From Caenorhabditis elegans (taxonomy: Eukaryota > Nematoda > Chromadorea > Rhabditida > Rhabditidae): a DNA stretch of 64,000 bases. The stretch spans positions 19,717,501-19,781,500 of the forward strand of contig NC_003283.11 in assembly GCF_000002985.6 (NCBI RefSeq), read 5' to 3'. Both the position numbers and the translations under genes were made by a program. How positions within the stretch are numbered: the stretch's first letter is position 1; the number at the start of each line of letters is the position of its first letter. Positions 20,784-30,999 of this stretch are shown piece by piece. The notes beneath the pieces were generated by a model. It was given only the letters and a program-made list of their open reading frames with translations. It did not search any database and was not told the DNA's origin.

Positions 20784-21936
20784 ACTTGTTGTTCGAAAAC
20801 TCAACCGGAAATTCCGTACCTCAGTGGATCGGAAGCTCCCTAAGAACAAAGCCATCCGCGCCGAGTTTTTCGAGGATTTCACGAGCCTCTATTTCGACAA
20901 AAGCGGCTTCGAGTACATGGATATGGAGGATGGATGTATGGTAACAGAGTACGACCGCCGAATGAATGGAGTTGAAGGTGGAAAACAGATAGAGCTTGCA
21001 CTTGGAGACTTGGAAAGAATCGTGAATAACCCGAAGGTCACCTTGGAGACTTTTCTTCTGATGCTCATGAACTATGATGACATGGAAGTTCGCAAGAAGC
21101 GGTACGAAGAGCTCAGTGAAAAATTCCAAAAGTGGAGCTGGGCAAAAGTTGAGACTCTGATGTTTGGAGGGTTACAGTTCAAAGAAGTTGGATCGATTCT
21201 AACCAACTTTGATGCCAAAAATCTGAAAAAGATTCAAATGGACCTGTTCGATGAGGAAATCGGAAAGGAAGTAGCTGAGGAAGTCGCGGATTTGGAGCAA
21301 TGGAAAAATGCAAAAGTTATTGGGCTTAATGAGGGCTGCAAATTGGATCTAGGCATTGCCAACTTCCTTCATTTCGATGAGCTTACTGTGGCATTGAAGA
21401 GATTTACAGTTGAGGACGCAGTTACTGTTAGAGAGGTGAGTGCATGTTTTTGGCTAAAAGACTGATTTTTTACTAAGCCCAAAATGGCCCAAAACTAATG
21501 AATTTTGTTATTATTATCTCCAGCTAAAATCTCTCAAATTTTGCACTCTTGTCAGTGTTTTTCAAAAATTTTCTAATTTTTAAAATTTTTTTTTTCCAGT
21601 ATTTCGAAGGCCGTTTTGGGTAAATTTATATGATATAAAGTCTTAAATTTTGCTACTCTGTCTTTAATTATGGTCATGTAATATGACAACATGACAACAT
21701 TACTCTTACAAAAAATCAAATATATTTTACTACTTTACTACATAGTATAACTATTCACCCATACCGTCCCAATTTCCAGAAGCTTCTCAAAACCGCTGCC
21801 AACACTATGGAAATTGCTCAGGTCTTTGAGCAACAATACACCCCCAAACGCCGTGATCAAATACTCTGTAGACGAAGCGGATTTCAATATTGAAGTCAAG
21901 GAAAAGATGTTCAAAGTTGAGAGGCCATTTCAGTGA
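20784..21936 (+). pseudogene. F-box/FTH-family gene lacking the F-box exon and frameshifted
   Basis: Exon 20784-21435 begins after ttttcag with LVVRKLNRKFR, the segment that follows the F-box in nematode FBXA proteins. It then runs through an FTH (DUF38) domain: CMVTEYDRR, LERIVNNPKVTLETFLL, FDEEIGKEVAEEVADLEQWKNAK, LHFDELTVALKRFTVEDAVTVRE. The second exon starts at 21780 (KLLKTAANTMEIAQVFEQQYTP). A run of five C at 21841-21845 throws the frame. One base fewer would restore a typical FBXA tail ending at the TGA 21934-21936. The usual 5' exons (HTH/F-box start) are absent and replaced by a 300-bp inverted repeat. Intact relatives are presumed SCF ubiquitin-ligase substrate receptors. This copy looks dead. 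Confidence 0.82.
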
Positions 21937-22300
21937 AGCGTTTATAAATATTCTTTTTAAAAAACTTATTCACAACGTGATAATTATTCTTGTACATATT
22001 GACTCAAAAAGTGTGAGGCGCCGCAAGTGATGTTTTGATAAAGTTGATTCAGTTGTTTCAAGACCTGACAGAACTTCATGATTCAGTATATCAACATTAA
22101 TTTTAGATTATAAAATAGAGAAAAAAAACTGTAGTATTCAGAAAAACTAGCCAAATCTTTTTTGAATGAACGGGGGGTATTCGAGATATACAAGAATTTC
22201 TAACAGCCGTTCGTGTTACCATAATTGGGCCGCACACTGTGTGAAGCTGTTAAAATGTATTTACTAAAACTGGGAATAGAAAACCAATGAATATCAATTA
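21937..22300. other. Intergenic between two 3' ends
   Basis: Space between the plus-strand FTH copy and the minus-strand membrane-protein gene. It holds the two 3' UTRs. Nothing further was seen. Confidence 0.4.
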
Positions 22301-22304
22301 TCAC

Positions 22305-23536
22305 TTATTCCATTTTCGCCTTACTTCTTTCCTTTTGAACTTCAGCTGGGATCATCTCAAGTCTGACACCAGTCAATACAATCAAAATGCCGAACAGAAA
22401 AGTCACGTGATTACCGTCTCTGACAGTCAAAAATGATCCGATGTAGAACACAAAGATCAGAACTAGAAGTCGGTGAAGTTTGATGTGCTCATGAGATCTT
22501 CTCGTCTTTTCAGGAAGCTCAATGCTAGAAATTGTGGCATTTGTCAGATGAACATGGGCGGCTGGAATTCAAATTTTTAAATTATTATTTTAAAAAAATT
22601 TAGAAGTTACTTACTGAAGAAAAAAGTCGAAAATGAAACAATCCAAGAATGATGATCACAAATGTATTGATTCGAGCAGAGAAGCGTCAAAAATCCACAG
22701 GAAACAAGTGACATACTGTTCAATCTCCAAACTGTGAAATAGTTTTTGGTGGAAATCCAACCAAACGAGAACCATGCTGAAAAATAATCAGTTTAAGCTT
22801 ATGGCAAATCCCGAGCGAAGGCCTAAGCCTAAGCCTGAGCCTACGATTGAGCCTGAATCTCAACCAAAGCCAAATCCCAAGCCTGGGCCTAAGCCTGGGC
22901 CAAAGTAAACCTAAGCCATTTAATTTATGGAATTTTAAAATTTTTCTGAATTTTCAAAAAATTTTACTGAACTGTTCTGCAGCTGTTGGAAGTTCCTGGA
23001 GTTTTTCTGAATTTTTCTAATTTTTTTTGGAATTTTTTTTTGGAATTTTTCTGATTTTTCCAAAACTTTCTGGAATCCTCCAAAACTAAAAAAAAATTTT
23101 GAATCTTAAAAAATAATTTTTCTAAATTTTTTTCAGATTTTTCAGAATCATCTAGTTGAAAAAAATCCTGATTTTCTAGGCCTAAGCTTAAACCTAAGCT
23201 TAAACCTAAGCTTAAGCCGGAGCCGAAGCCTAAGCCAAAGCCTACGCCTGAGTCTTAACCTACACCTACACCCAAGCCAGCGCCCAAGCCTAAGCCTAAA
23301 CCCAAGCCTAAGCCTACGCTTAAGCCTAAAACTTTCAAAATTAATAAAGACTTACCAACTGTAACAGCCACTGTATTCATCAGAAGAAAATCGAGCTCAA
23401 AAACGTCTCTGAGAATAACCATAGAAAGACCGAAAGCTGTCAGAGCCAAGACATTTACAGTCGAGAGCTTACGCACAACTGGATTTCCAAACGCTTCGGC
23501 GTTGAGCTTTTCAAAACTTGGCTCAATGAATAGCAT
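22305..23536 (-). CDS. Small multi-pass membrane protein, family not recognised
   Basis: Three exons, 23356-23536, 22615-22776 and 22305-22561, join cleanly (phases 1 and 1) into 199 residues. A hydrophilic start (MLFIEPSFEKLNAEAFGN) is followed by about four or five hydrophobic segments: VNVLALTAFGLSMVILR, FLLMNTVAVTVAWFSFGW, MSLVSCGFLTLLCSN, WIVSFSTFFF, LLVLIFVFYIGSFL and FLFGILIVLTGV. The tail is charged (EVQKERSKAKME). There is no signal-peptide cleavage site or known motif. I cannot assign a transporter or receptor family. The first intron (22777-23355) is packed with telomere-like hexamers. Splice sites are good and codon use is normal, so the gene is probably real. Confidence 0.62.
22800..22920 (-). 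repeat. Interstitial telomeric repeat in an intron
   Basis: GCCTAA hexamers with variants, inside intron 1 of the small membrane-protein gene. Because the gene is on the minus strand, its transcript carries the G-rich UUAGGC sense. Confidence 0.85.
23180..23335 (-). repeat. Interstitial telomeric repeat in an intron, second block
   Basis: Second GCCTAA/AAGCCT block in the same intron, about 260 bp from the first, ending 20 bp before the exon 1 donor. Confidence 0.85.
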
Positions 23537-24450
23537 TTTGGAAGAAAAAATAGCAATTTGGGTAGGTAGGCTGTTTAGAAAAGGAGAATCAAAAAAAAGT
23601 ATCGATTCTTGATGGATGCGCTATTTTTCGGGTGGAGGGGGAGGTGTTGTTGTATGCAGGGGCCACCCGAAACGTGGGAAAACTAATCAATAAGTTGACT
23701 CTCCTCCTCTTGTGGCGGTGTACGCTGGGCGACAAACGTCAAAGTTGGCAAATTGCCAAAATTGAAAAATTTCGGCAAACTTGCAAACCGGCAATTTGCC
23801 GGTTTTCTGATTTACCAGAAAACGGCATGCTTACACCTTCGCCCTGAAATTTCGGAATTTCAAATTTAAAAGTTTAAAAAACAACATATGAATAACCTTA
23901 CATCTATCTTGAAAAGTCAGTAATTTCTATTAAAATATATAGAGAAAATAGAAAAAAATTTCGAAAAAGCACAGTTTTAAGGGTAACCGTCTTTTGAAAA
24001 ATCCTTTTAGAAACTTCCAGCAAATTGGCAAACCTCAAATCGGCAAATCGGCAAGTTGCTCGAATTGAAAATTTCCGGCAAGAGAAGTTAGTAAACTTGA
24101 GAAGTTAGTAAATTCTATTAAATAGAAAAAACGGGAACAAAATTTTTTTTTTTCAATTTTTTGCAATTTTGCGGTGATCAGGTACTTGAAAGAAAAATCT
24201 GAAAATCTAAAACTATTATATCTCATTTTCAGATGTGACGTCATACTCTACTTGCTCAAAAATTCGACATCCACATTGGCTCTTCACTTAAATTGGCTTT
24301 TTTTGGGCTTTCTTCAATGAATTCTTTTGTTTTTAAATTGAATTTAATTCTTTTGTTTTACGTGAACATGTTTTCAGTTTAAAACATTTAAAACAAAAAA
24401 TCGATATTTACAAGTTTTTTCTGATTAGAATTTTCAGAGCTTTGCCTAAA
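23537..24450. other. Intergenic with short 'cggcaaattgcc' repeats
   Basis: AT-rich, with scattered 'ggcaaattgccaaaattgaaa' type words related to the 34-kb and 45-kb minisatellites. It includes the divergent upstream regions of the genes at 23,536 and 24,451. The open frame near 23,632 is not supported. Confidence 0.4.
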
Positions 24451-24812
24451 ATGAGTGAGCTTCAGGAGAAGGTGATTTTTTTTTCTTGTTTTTTTTTACT
24501 GAATTTCACAGAACTTGCCAAAAATTGTCCGAAAACTTGAAATTCACGCTGAAAAAATTGACTGAAAATTTGAATTTACCGCCAAAAATTGATCTAAAAT
24601 TTCAGGAAGCCCAGTGTAATCCACGCGAAGAAGAGGAAAACGAGTTTTCGGATTTGTCTGAAAATTCTGAAAATCTTCAAAATGACACGGAAATTGTGGA
24701 AATGATGACGTCACGGACTTCTAAATTTTGGCTCATTGCTCCGATTTTCATTGCATTCGTCTTGTATTTTGCTCTTTTTGAGCTCAAAATTATTGAATTT
24801 TTGGGATTTTAA
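24451..24812 (+). CDS. Short tail-anchored acidic protein, family member 1
   Basis: Exons 24451-24471 (MSELQEK) and 24606-24812 join in phase 0 to give 75 residues. The middle is acidic (PREEEENEFSDLSENSEN) and is followed by VEMMTSRTSKFWL and a single hydrophobic segment at about residues 52-70 (LIAPIFIAFVLYFALF), ending at the C-terminus LKIIEFLGF. There is no signal peptide, so a C-terminal tail anchor is likely. The C-terminal pattern (D/E, T-S-x-x-S/T, K-F, hydrophobic, LYF) recurs in the two larger genes downstream. The donor is the weak GTGATT. ATG is preceded by ttttcag 13 bases upstream. AATAAA lies at 24833. Function unknown. Confidence 0.55.
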
Positions 24813-24859
24813 TTTATCGGTTTTTTTTTCTGAATAAATTTTCTGTGTAGTTTGTAGTG

Positions 24860-24900
24860 TTTGTAGTCTACAGGCCTGCCTACCTGCAGGCAGGCATAGT
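24860..24900. repeat. Short hairpin 'gcctgcctacctgcaggcag'
   Basis: A perfect or near-perfect stem, GCCTGCC paired with GGCAGGC. It recurs at 28,373-28,399 in the same relative position before the next duplicated unit. Confidence 0.7.
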
Positions 24901-25065
24901 TTGTGAAGGTTTAGAATAAATATGATAAAATAAAATTTCACGTGAACCCGCAAAAATACCAACAAAAATGATGATTTGAAATTATTTCAATGTTTTCCTG
25001 ATTTCTAAAGGTGAGTCTTTTTCAGAAGGTTTTCCTCTTTAAAATTCCAAATTTTCAGCTATAAA

Positions 25066-25705
25066 ATGTCTGAAAAAATTTTTACGATGAGGTAGGGTTT
25101 CATTCCGCCTAGCGCCGCCCAAAAAATGGCAAATTTCAGAAGGATTTGGACCCGACCCTCCGCGAATTCCGGCTTGACGGGTTGGCTCAGCAGGCGAGAA
25201 GGGTGAGCGAAAGGGGGCGGAGACAGGTAGAGTGCACTACAGTTAGGACTTTACGTTAGTTACGTTAGTTAGTTTACGTTAGTTAGGACGCCTACACCGC
25301 TGAGGCAGATGGAAATTACAAAAAAGCTCGGGAGCTTTTGAAAAAAGCTGAAAAGTACGAGACTGAGGCGGAGATTATTCACGAGGTATGTCGTCTACAG
25401 TAGTCGTTGGGCAGTTTTACAGTACCCCTACACAAACCCAGCGTTCCTACAGTGCCCCTATAGTACCCATACAGTACCCCTCCCCTACAGTACTCCCCCC
25501 CCCTTCCGTATCCATACAATAACTCTGCACTTTGCCTACAGTACTAAAAAAGATTTTTCAGGAAGTTGCTCAAACCTGGAAAGCATCCCGAATTTCGCGA
25601 GAATTCTCCAATTTTCAACTGATGATCTTAATTTCTTCTCCGGTGCTTTTAACGATTTTGTTCTATTTCGTCTATAATCTTAATAATGTTTTTGTTCTTA
25701 GTTAA
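25066..25705 (+). pseudogene. Family member 2: duplicated unit with a one-base deletion in exon 1
   Basis: Exons 25066-25091, 25140-25202, 25287-25385 and 25562-25705. The last three are in phase with each other and encode KDLDPTLREFRLDGLAQQ, DAYTAEADGNYKKARELL and a final exon with one hydrophobic segment (LMILISSPVLLTILFYFVY) ending VFVLS. Exon 1 has six A after atgtctg, where the near-identical copy at 28,577 has seven. Its 26 nt therefore put the rest out of frame. A different start could rescue it, but none is obvious. The third exon resembles a small helical hairpin repeat. The stop codon overlaps AATAAA (25704-25709). Upstream sequence from about 24,930 is a segmental duplicate of that at 28,440. 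Confidence 0.5.
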
Positions 25706-25990
25706 TAAACGCGCATGCACACCTACAGGACCCCTACAGTATTCTCACCGTACCAGTACAGTACCCCTACAATAAGCTGAAAGTGGCTCTACATTAGCTC
25801 CGACAGTACCCATACAGTATCCCTACAGTGTACTTCTACAGGCCTACAGTATACATGCAGTACCCTTAAAGTGGCTCTACTGTACCCCTCATCGTACCAC
25901 TACTTTATATCCTACTCCTACAGTAAAACCTGTTCCTTTACATTAGCCACTACAGTACCCCTACAGTACGCCTACAGTACCCATACAGTA
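25395..25990. repeat. Dispersed 'ctacagtacccctacagtac' repeat
   Basis: Tandem and scattered copies of CTACAGTACCC, partly inside intron 3 of the preceding unit and then continuing across the intergenic region. The same word recurs at 18.6 and 62.0 kb and in inverted form at 30.3-30.8 kb. Confidence 0.75.
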
Positions 25991-26164
25991 ACTTTTGCGT
26001 AATTATGTAGATACTGCAGTTTTAACTGCAGTTTTTAACGTGAACCAGAATTTTAACAAAAATAGGGAGTTTGTTGGATCCACGTGGGCATATTTGGAAC
26101 TTTTTTCTCGAATTTTAAATTTGAAAAAAATTTATTTCGATTTTTGACGGTTGCTTCGAGTAAA

Positions 26165-28221
26165 ATGCCAAAAACTGGACAAGCAGTTCCTGCAAAATAC
26201 AAAAATGAGACTTGGGACGATATTCTGAACGAGGTTAGTTTGCATTTTTTGCAGTTTTGCGCCCAAAAACTGACTATATTTCAGCTGATGGAAAACTCTG
26301 AATACTGGATGGATATGGTATGGTTTTTTTTAAATTTCAGCTAGGGCTTCTATGTGGGAGCCGGCCTTCGAGGCGCCTCAACAAGCCACATTCCAAGCCA
26401 CATGTATAGAGTGCGGCGCGGAACCCCAAAAGCATCGGCCGCTGCCAATTAACTGCAATTTTGCACTACTTGGCGCCGCCTCACGCTGCCACTCGTGACA
26501 CATGTACAGAGCGGCGCGGGAACCCCGAAATTGTCGGCCGCTCTCACATGGAAGCCCTTATTTTCGGTAAAACGGCTCTTTTCAGACTTTGCCGAAAGCC
26601 GAGCAGCGAAGAAATTATGAGAAGATGGCGGAGGTTATGAGAAGAATTGATGTGTGCCGGGAGAGACAGAAGGCGGTTAGTTGAGGCAGTGAGAGCCCAG
26701 ACAGCTAGACACTCTAACTGTCTGCGCTCTCGTTATTTGAGAAAAAATCAATAACTTTTTTCCAAAAAAAATGGATTTTTTTCACACATTTTATCGATTT
26801 TTAAGAAATTAACTAGAGCTTTAGTGTTTTTTTTTTTGGAAATTATCGATTTTTTTTCGGTTTTTTTTTGTTGAAAATTTGGAAAAAAATCATTAACTTT
26901 TTTTTCCAAAAAAATTGATTTTTCACACTTTTTATCGATTTTTAAGAAATTAATTATAATGTTAACTTAAAAAATCGATAATTTTTTCGGTTTTTTTTTG
27001 GAAATAATTATTTTTTTTGTAGAATTTTTACGTTTATCGATTTTTAGCGATGTTTTTTTGAAAATTTGGAAAAAACTCAATACACAAATTTTTTTTTGAA
27101 AATTATCGATTTTTTTCGAAATTTTTACGTTTATTCAAAAACTGTTCAGAGTGAAAAAAAATGTTTAGACTAAAAACCCGTATTTTGTACAACAAAAAAT
27201 CCAATTTTCAGACGCTGCAAAAACTGAGAAATCTGGAAAAACTTGTGGAGCAAGACGAGAATGGCGCGGTAGGCTTCAAAAAAGCTTTTTTTTTTAGATG
27301 TAACTGAATTACAGGAAATTTCGGAGGAAGAGCAAGAGATGTTAATGATGCTGAAATTGGATCAAGTAAGAGATTTTAAAAAATCCCAAAACTTCTAGAA
27401 CTACAAGACGAATTTTCAGAATGCTCATCAAGCAATTTTGAATCTTCGCAACTCGGATTTGGAGGGTCTTGACCCGGAAGTCAAAGACACAATTATGTAT
27501 TTTAGAAAGGTGAGCTTTTCCTGATTATGATAATATAGCTTTTGTAGATTTTGCTTCAAAACTGACAGAGTTACGGCTATTTTTCCAAGAGAGGAAAGGA
27601 GGAGAGAGAGAGCGCAGACGACGATAGTATCTCGTTTCTCTGTTTCTCTCACCTCGCTTTACTTCTCTCACTTTCATATTCTCAGATCGAAATGGAAGAC
27701 GAGATAATTGGCCAATGGGTGGCGGATGATTCAGATAATGACGAAGTAAGTGTTGAGAGGGGCGAGAGACCGTAGACAGTAAAACACTCTAACTGTCTGC
27801 GGTCTATCAAAAAAAAACGAGGGAATAAGCCTTAGCTGAAGCCTAAGCCTACGATCAAGCCAAAACCTAAGCCTAAGCCTACGTCTAAGCCTAAGCCTTA
27901 GCCTAAGCTTAACCCTAAGTCTAAGCCTGAACTTAAGCCTGAGCCTAAGCATAAATTTAAGCCCTCAATTTTTGTGAATTTTTCCAGAACGTCAAAAACA
28001 GCCCCACTTCTGAGCCTGAAAGCGATGATGGCACCGACTCGGACCTCGAATCTGAAATTCTCGAGACTGATGAGATGGATGACGTCACTACTTCTCCACA
28101 GATAACTTCATCAGTTCCAAAATTCGCTCTCATCTGCATTGTTCCAATTGTTCTTGCAATTCTTCTGTACTTGGCGCCAATCGATTTTTCGAAACTTTTC
28201 AATGGACTCTATGAGAACTAA
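26165..28221 (+). CDS. Tail-anchored acidic protein, family member 3 (eight phase-0 exons)
   Basis: Eight exons, all meeting in phase 0: 26165-26233, 26285-26317, 26586-26675, 27212-27268, 27315-27365, 27420-27509, 27686-27745 and 27988-28221, total 227 residues. The N-terminal half is charged and helical (PKAEQRRNYEKMAEVMRR, TLQKLRNLEKLVEQDE), possibly coiled coil. The middle has EEEQEMLMMLKL and DPEVKDTIMYFRK. The C-terminal part is acidic (SEPESDDGTDSDLES), then DEMDDVTTSPQ and one hydrophobic segment (FALICIVPIVLAILLYLA) about 18 residues before the end, a tail-anchor layout. No known domain was identified. Similarity to the gene at 29,242 is clear over the last 60 residues. Introns carry a recurrent hairpin, a GC-rich MITE (26,343) and a telomeric block. 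Membrane location is inferred from hydrophobicity. Confidence 0.75.
26343..26558. mobile_element. GC-rich MITE with AGGGCTTC TIRs in an intron
   Basis: Ends 'agggcttctatgtgggagc' and 'gctctcacatggaagccct' are inverted repeats (17 of 19 match). The core has two copies of 'gcgcgg(g)aacccc' and 'tcggccgct'. It sits inside intron 2 of the eight-exon gene. Confidence 0.8.
26692..26732. repeat. Intronic hairpin, copy 1
   Basis: 'cagacagctagacactcta' followed by 'actgtctgcgctctc'. CAGACAG pairs with CTGTCTG across an 11-base loop. It lies about 20 bp after a splice donor. Related copies are in three more introns of this gene family. Confidence 0.65.
27766..27806. repeat. Intronic hairpin, copy 2
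   Basis: 'gagaccgtagacagtaaaac' then 'actctaactgtctgcggtct'. Flanking AGACCG and CGGTCT extend the stem. It lies just after the donor at 27,746. Confidence 0.65.
27830..27960 (-). repeat. Interstitial telomeric repeat in an intron
   Basis: About twenty GCCTAA hexamers with variants, in the last intron of the eight-exon gene, ending about 25 bp before the acceptor. Confidence 0.85.
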
Positions 28222-28576
28222 ATTCTACTTGTTGATATAAAAAATTACTAGAGAATTGTTTTTTGGTTTCATTTTTTCGCCTACCAAGACTAATCTTGGT
28301 CAAATAAGAGCTTACCCTATTGTGCATTCTAAAACAAAAAAGTCAATTTTGAAGCAAACATTTTTAGCATACAGGCCTGCCTACCTACAGGCAGGCATTC
28401 TTCGTGCCTACAGTAATGGCTCAGAACAAATTTTCTAAAATGAAATTTCACGTTAAACCCAAATTACCAACAAAAATGATGATTTGAAATTATTTCAATG
28501 TTTTCCTGATTTCTAAAGGTGAGTCTTTTTCAGAAGGTGTTTTTTCTCTTTAAAATTCCAAATTTTCAGCTATAAA
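28222..28576. other. Intergenic, start of the duplicated segment
   Basis: From about 28,370 the sequence duplicates 24,865-25,066, including the GCCTGCC hairpin, 'aaatttcacgt', and 'gatttctaaaggtgagtc' before ttttcag. The conserved non-coding part may be a promoter or 5' leader. Confidence 0.5.
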
Positions 28577-28865
28577 ATGTCTGAAAAAAATTTTTACGAT
28601 GAGGTAGGGTTTCTTTCGGTTTAGCCCCGCTCAAAAATCGGCAAATGTTAGATGGAATTGGACCCGACCCTCCGCGAATTCTGGCTTGACGGGTTGGCTC
28701 AGCAGGCGAGAAGGGTGAGCGAAAGGGGGCGGAGACAGGTAGTGCACCTACAGTTTTGGACTTTAGGACGCCTACGCCGCTGAGGCAGATGGAAATTACA
28801 AAAAAGCTCGGGAGCTTTTGAAAAAAGCTGAAAAGTACGAGACTGAGGCGGAGATTATTCACGAG
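28577..28865 (+). CDS. Three-exon unit (partial or 5' part of member 4)
   Basis: Exons 28577-28603 (MSEKNFYDE), 28652-28714 (MELDPTLREFWLDGLAQQ...) and 28767-28865 (DAYAAEADGNYKKARELL...EIIHE) are all in phase 0 and intact, unlike the copy at 25,066. The fourth exon of that copy is absent here. The next acceptor in phase is at 29,241, so these exons could splice onto the downstream gene as its N-terminus (244 residues in all), or they may be a truncated duplicate. The third exon has alternating charged and alanine-rich helical sequence. No known domain was recognised. Confidence 0.45.
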
Positions 28866-29241
28866 GTATGTCTACAGTCAAAAGCCTTATAGTAATAGTA
28901 CAGTACCGCTAAGAAATCAGTTTTTGACTGTAAAAAAAAGTCTAAAAATTAACTGGAAATTCAAATTTCCTGCTAAAAAATTGAATGCAATTTTGAATTT
29001 CCCGCTAAAAATTGTCTGAAAAATTGAATTTCCCTTGAATTTCTCATCAAAAATTAATTCTAAGAAAATGTCTAATTTAAAAAAAAACGTGACCTTTAAA
29101 AATGTTGGAAAACAAGATGGAAATCATCGTCACTGCGTAGATTTTAGTTTGTTTTGTTTCTTAGCTGTGGTTTCGATCAAAAATGTTGTCAAAAGTAAGC
29201 GTTTTTCAGAGGTTTTACTGATAAAAGGTTATAAATTTTAG

Positions 29242-30999
29242 ATGGCAAAATACCCGGAAAACGAGAAAAATGATGGGGTGAGGACAAAAATGTTTCGACA
29301 ACATTTTTTTTTTTTGATTTTCAATATTTTTCAGGCGGCACAAGAACAAACGGGCCCGGATGAGATATTCCCATTTGCTCCGGGAACCATGTTTATGGCT
29401 AAAACAACAGATGATCTAGTAAGCGAGAATCTACAGTTTTTGAGAATTTTGAAATTTTCAGAAATTGATTCTTGAAATGCTGGGAATGGATGAAGAAACG
29501 AAGAATTTTATTCTTAAAGATAGAGAGGTATGCATTTTTTTTTCTTGAAAAAGTAATAGTTAAACACTTTAATTGTCTGCGGCCTGTGAACAAACTAAGG
29601 CGCCTAAGCCTAAGCCTCGGCCTAGGCCAGATCTTAGGCTTAGGGCCTAAGACTAAGCCTGATCCTAAGCCGAAGCCTAAGCTTAAGCGTAAGCCAAAAT
29701 CCCAAGCCAAATCCCAAGCCATATCCCAATCCTAAGCCTATGCCTAAACCTATGTCTAAGCCTAAGCCTATGCCTAAGCCTAAGCCTAAGCATAAGCCTA
29801 AGCCTTAGCCTAAGCCTAAGCCGAAGTCTAAGCCTAAGCATCAGCCAAAATCTCAAGCCAAATCCTAAGCCAAATCCCAAACCGAATCCCAAGCCGGATC
29901 CCAAGCCAAATCCCAAGCCTAAGCCTAAGCCTAAGCCTAAGCCAGAGCCTAAGCCTAAGCCTTAGCCTAAGCCTGATCCTAATCCTAAGCCTAAGCCTAA
30001 GACAGACGAATTAAAAACACACACACACACACACAAAAAAAAATTTTCAGGATGAACTGGAAAAGGAAAATCGCGAGGAGCTCCTGAGAAGTGCACCGAA
30101 CAACAACAGAGTATGTTTGGAGAATAGACGCAGACAGCTGGACACTCTAGCTGTCTGTGCTCTCTCACTTTCTCTATAGATTACTGTAGCTGTTATTTCA
30201 GAACGCCGAGTATCTTACCACCTCTGAGCCTGAAACTGATGATGATACCGACTTGGAACTCGAAAGTAAGCCTGTCGAGCCAGCAGTGGAGGTACTGTAG
30301 TTTTGTTGGTTACTGTAGCATATGGGTACTGTAGCGTAGGAATACTGTAACGTTGGGTTACTGTTGCTTTGGGATACTGTGGCATGTGGTTACTGTAGTG
30401 TTGGGTTACTGTGCAGATCAAACTGTAAGTTTGGATTACTGTAGAGTATGATTACATTACTGCTAGATTATTGTAGCATGTGAGGCTGACGTGTTCGGTT
30501 ACTGTAGCATATGGTTACTGTAGGGTTGAGTTACTGTAGCATATGGTAGCTGTGGCACGTGTATACTGTTGCATATGGCTACTGTAGCGTAGGAGTACTG
30601 TAGTGTTGGGTTACTGTGGCATATGATTCTGACGTGTTCGGATACTGTCGCACAAAATTTACGGTAGGGTTGGGTTACTGTAGCTTATGGTCGCATTACT
30701 GTCAGGTTAATGTAGCATATGAGACTGTAGTAATGGATTACTTTAGCACACGGGTTACTGTAGCCTTGTCACAAAGTTATCACTTTCAGGCCGCCAAACA
30801 CCGCACCGACGTGGAACCTGAAATCCTTGGATCCGCCAAGATGGATGACGTCGCCACCTCTGCATCAATGACGTCACTTGTCTGGAAGTTTGCAATCCTG
30901 ATTTTTATCCCAACATTCCTTGCGATTCTCCTGTATTTTGTGCCATTTGATTTTTCGAAATCTACTAATCGTTTTTCTAAGATCCGAGGTGCAATTTGA
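29242..30999 (+). CDS. Tail-anchored acidic protein, family member 4
   Basis: Six exons, all phase 0: 29242-29277, 29335-29418, 29462-29527, 30051-30110, 30202-30291 and 30790-30999, total 181 residues from the ATG at 29242. It begins MAKYPENEKNDG, then DEIFPFAPGTMFMAKTTDDL, KLILEMLGMDEETKNFIL, and the acidic SEPETDDDTDLELES found also in member 3. It closes with AKMDDVATSASMTSL and a hydrophobic segment (WKFAILIFIPTFLAILLYF), followed by PFDFSKSTNRFSKIRGAI. Member 3 has PIDFSKLFN at the same place. The start follows a weak ttttag acceptor, so upstream exons at 28,577 may belong to it. Two introns are swollen by telomeric hexamers and by 'ttactgtag' repeats. Function unknown; a C-terminal membrane anchor is inferred. 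Confidence 0.68.
29560..29590. repeat. Intronic hairpin, copy 3 (degenerate)
   Basis: 'taaacactttaattgtctgc' followed by 'ggcctgtg' matches the loop and right arm of the hairpin at 27,766, while the left arm is eroded. Confidence 0.4.
29595..30003 (-). repeat. Large interstitial telomeric repeat in an intron
   Basis: About 400 bp of GCCTAA hexamers with a distinct sub-block of 'aagccaaatccc' variants. One of the longest such tracts in the window. A CA microsatellite (30,017-30,034) follows it. All lie in one intron of member 4. Confidence 0.9.
30126..30165. repeat. Intronic hairpin, copy 4
   Basis: 'gcagacagctggacactcta' and 'gctgtctgtgctctctc'. AGACAGCT is paired with AGCTGTCT around a 9-base loop. 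It lies about 15 bp after the donor at 30,111. Confidence 0.7.
30292..30780. repeat. 'ttactgtagcatatggttac' minisatellite in an intron
   Basis: About thirty loosely spaced TACTGTAG words with 'gcatatggt' spacers fill the last intron of member 4. It is the same word as CTACAGTA arrays elsewhere, in opposite orientation. Confidence 0.75.
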
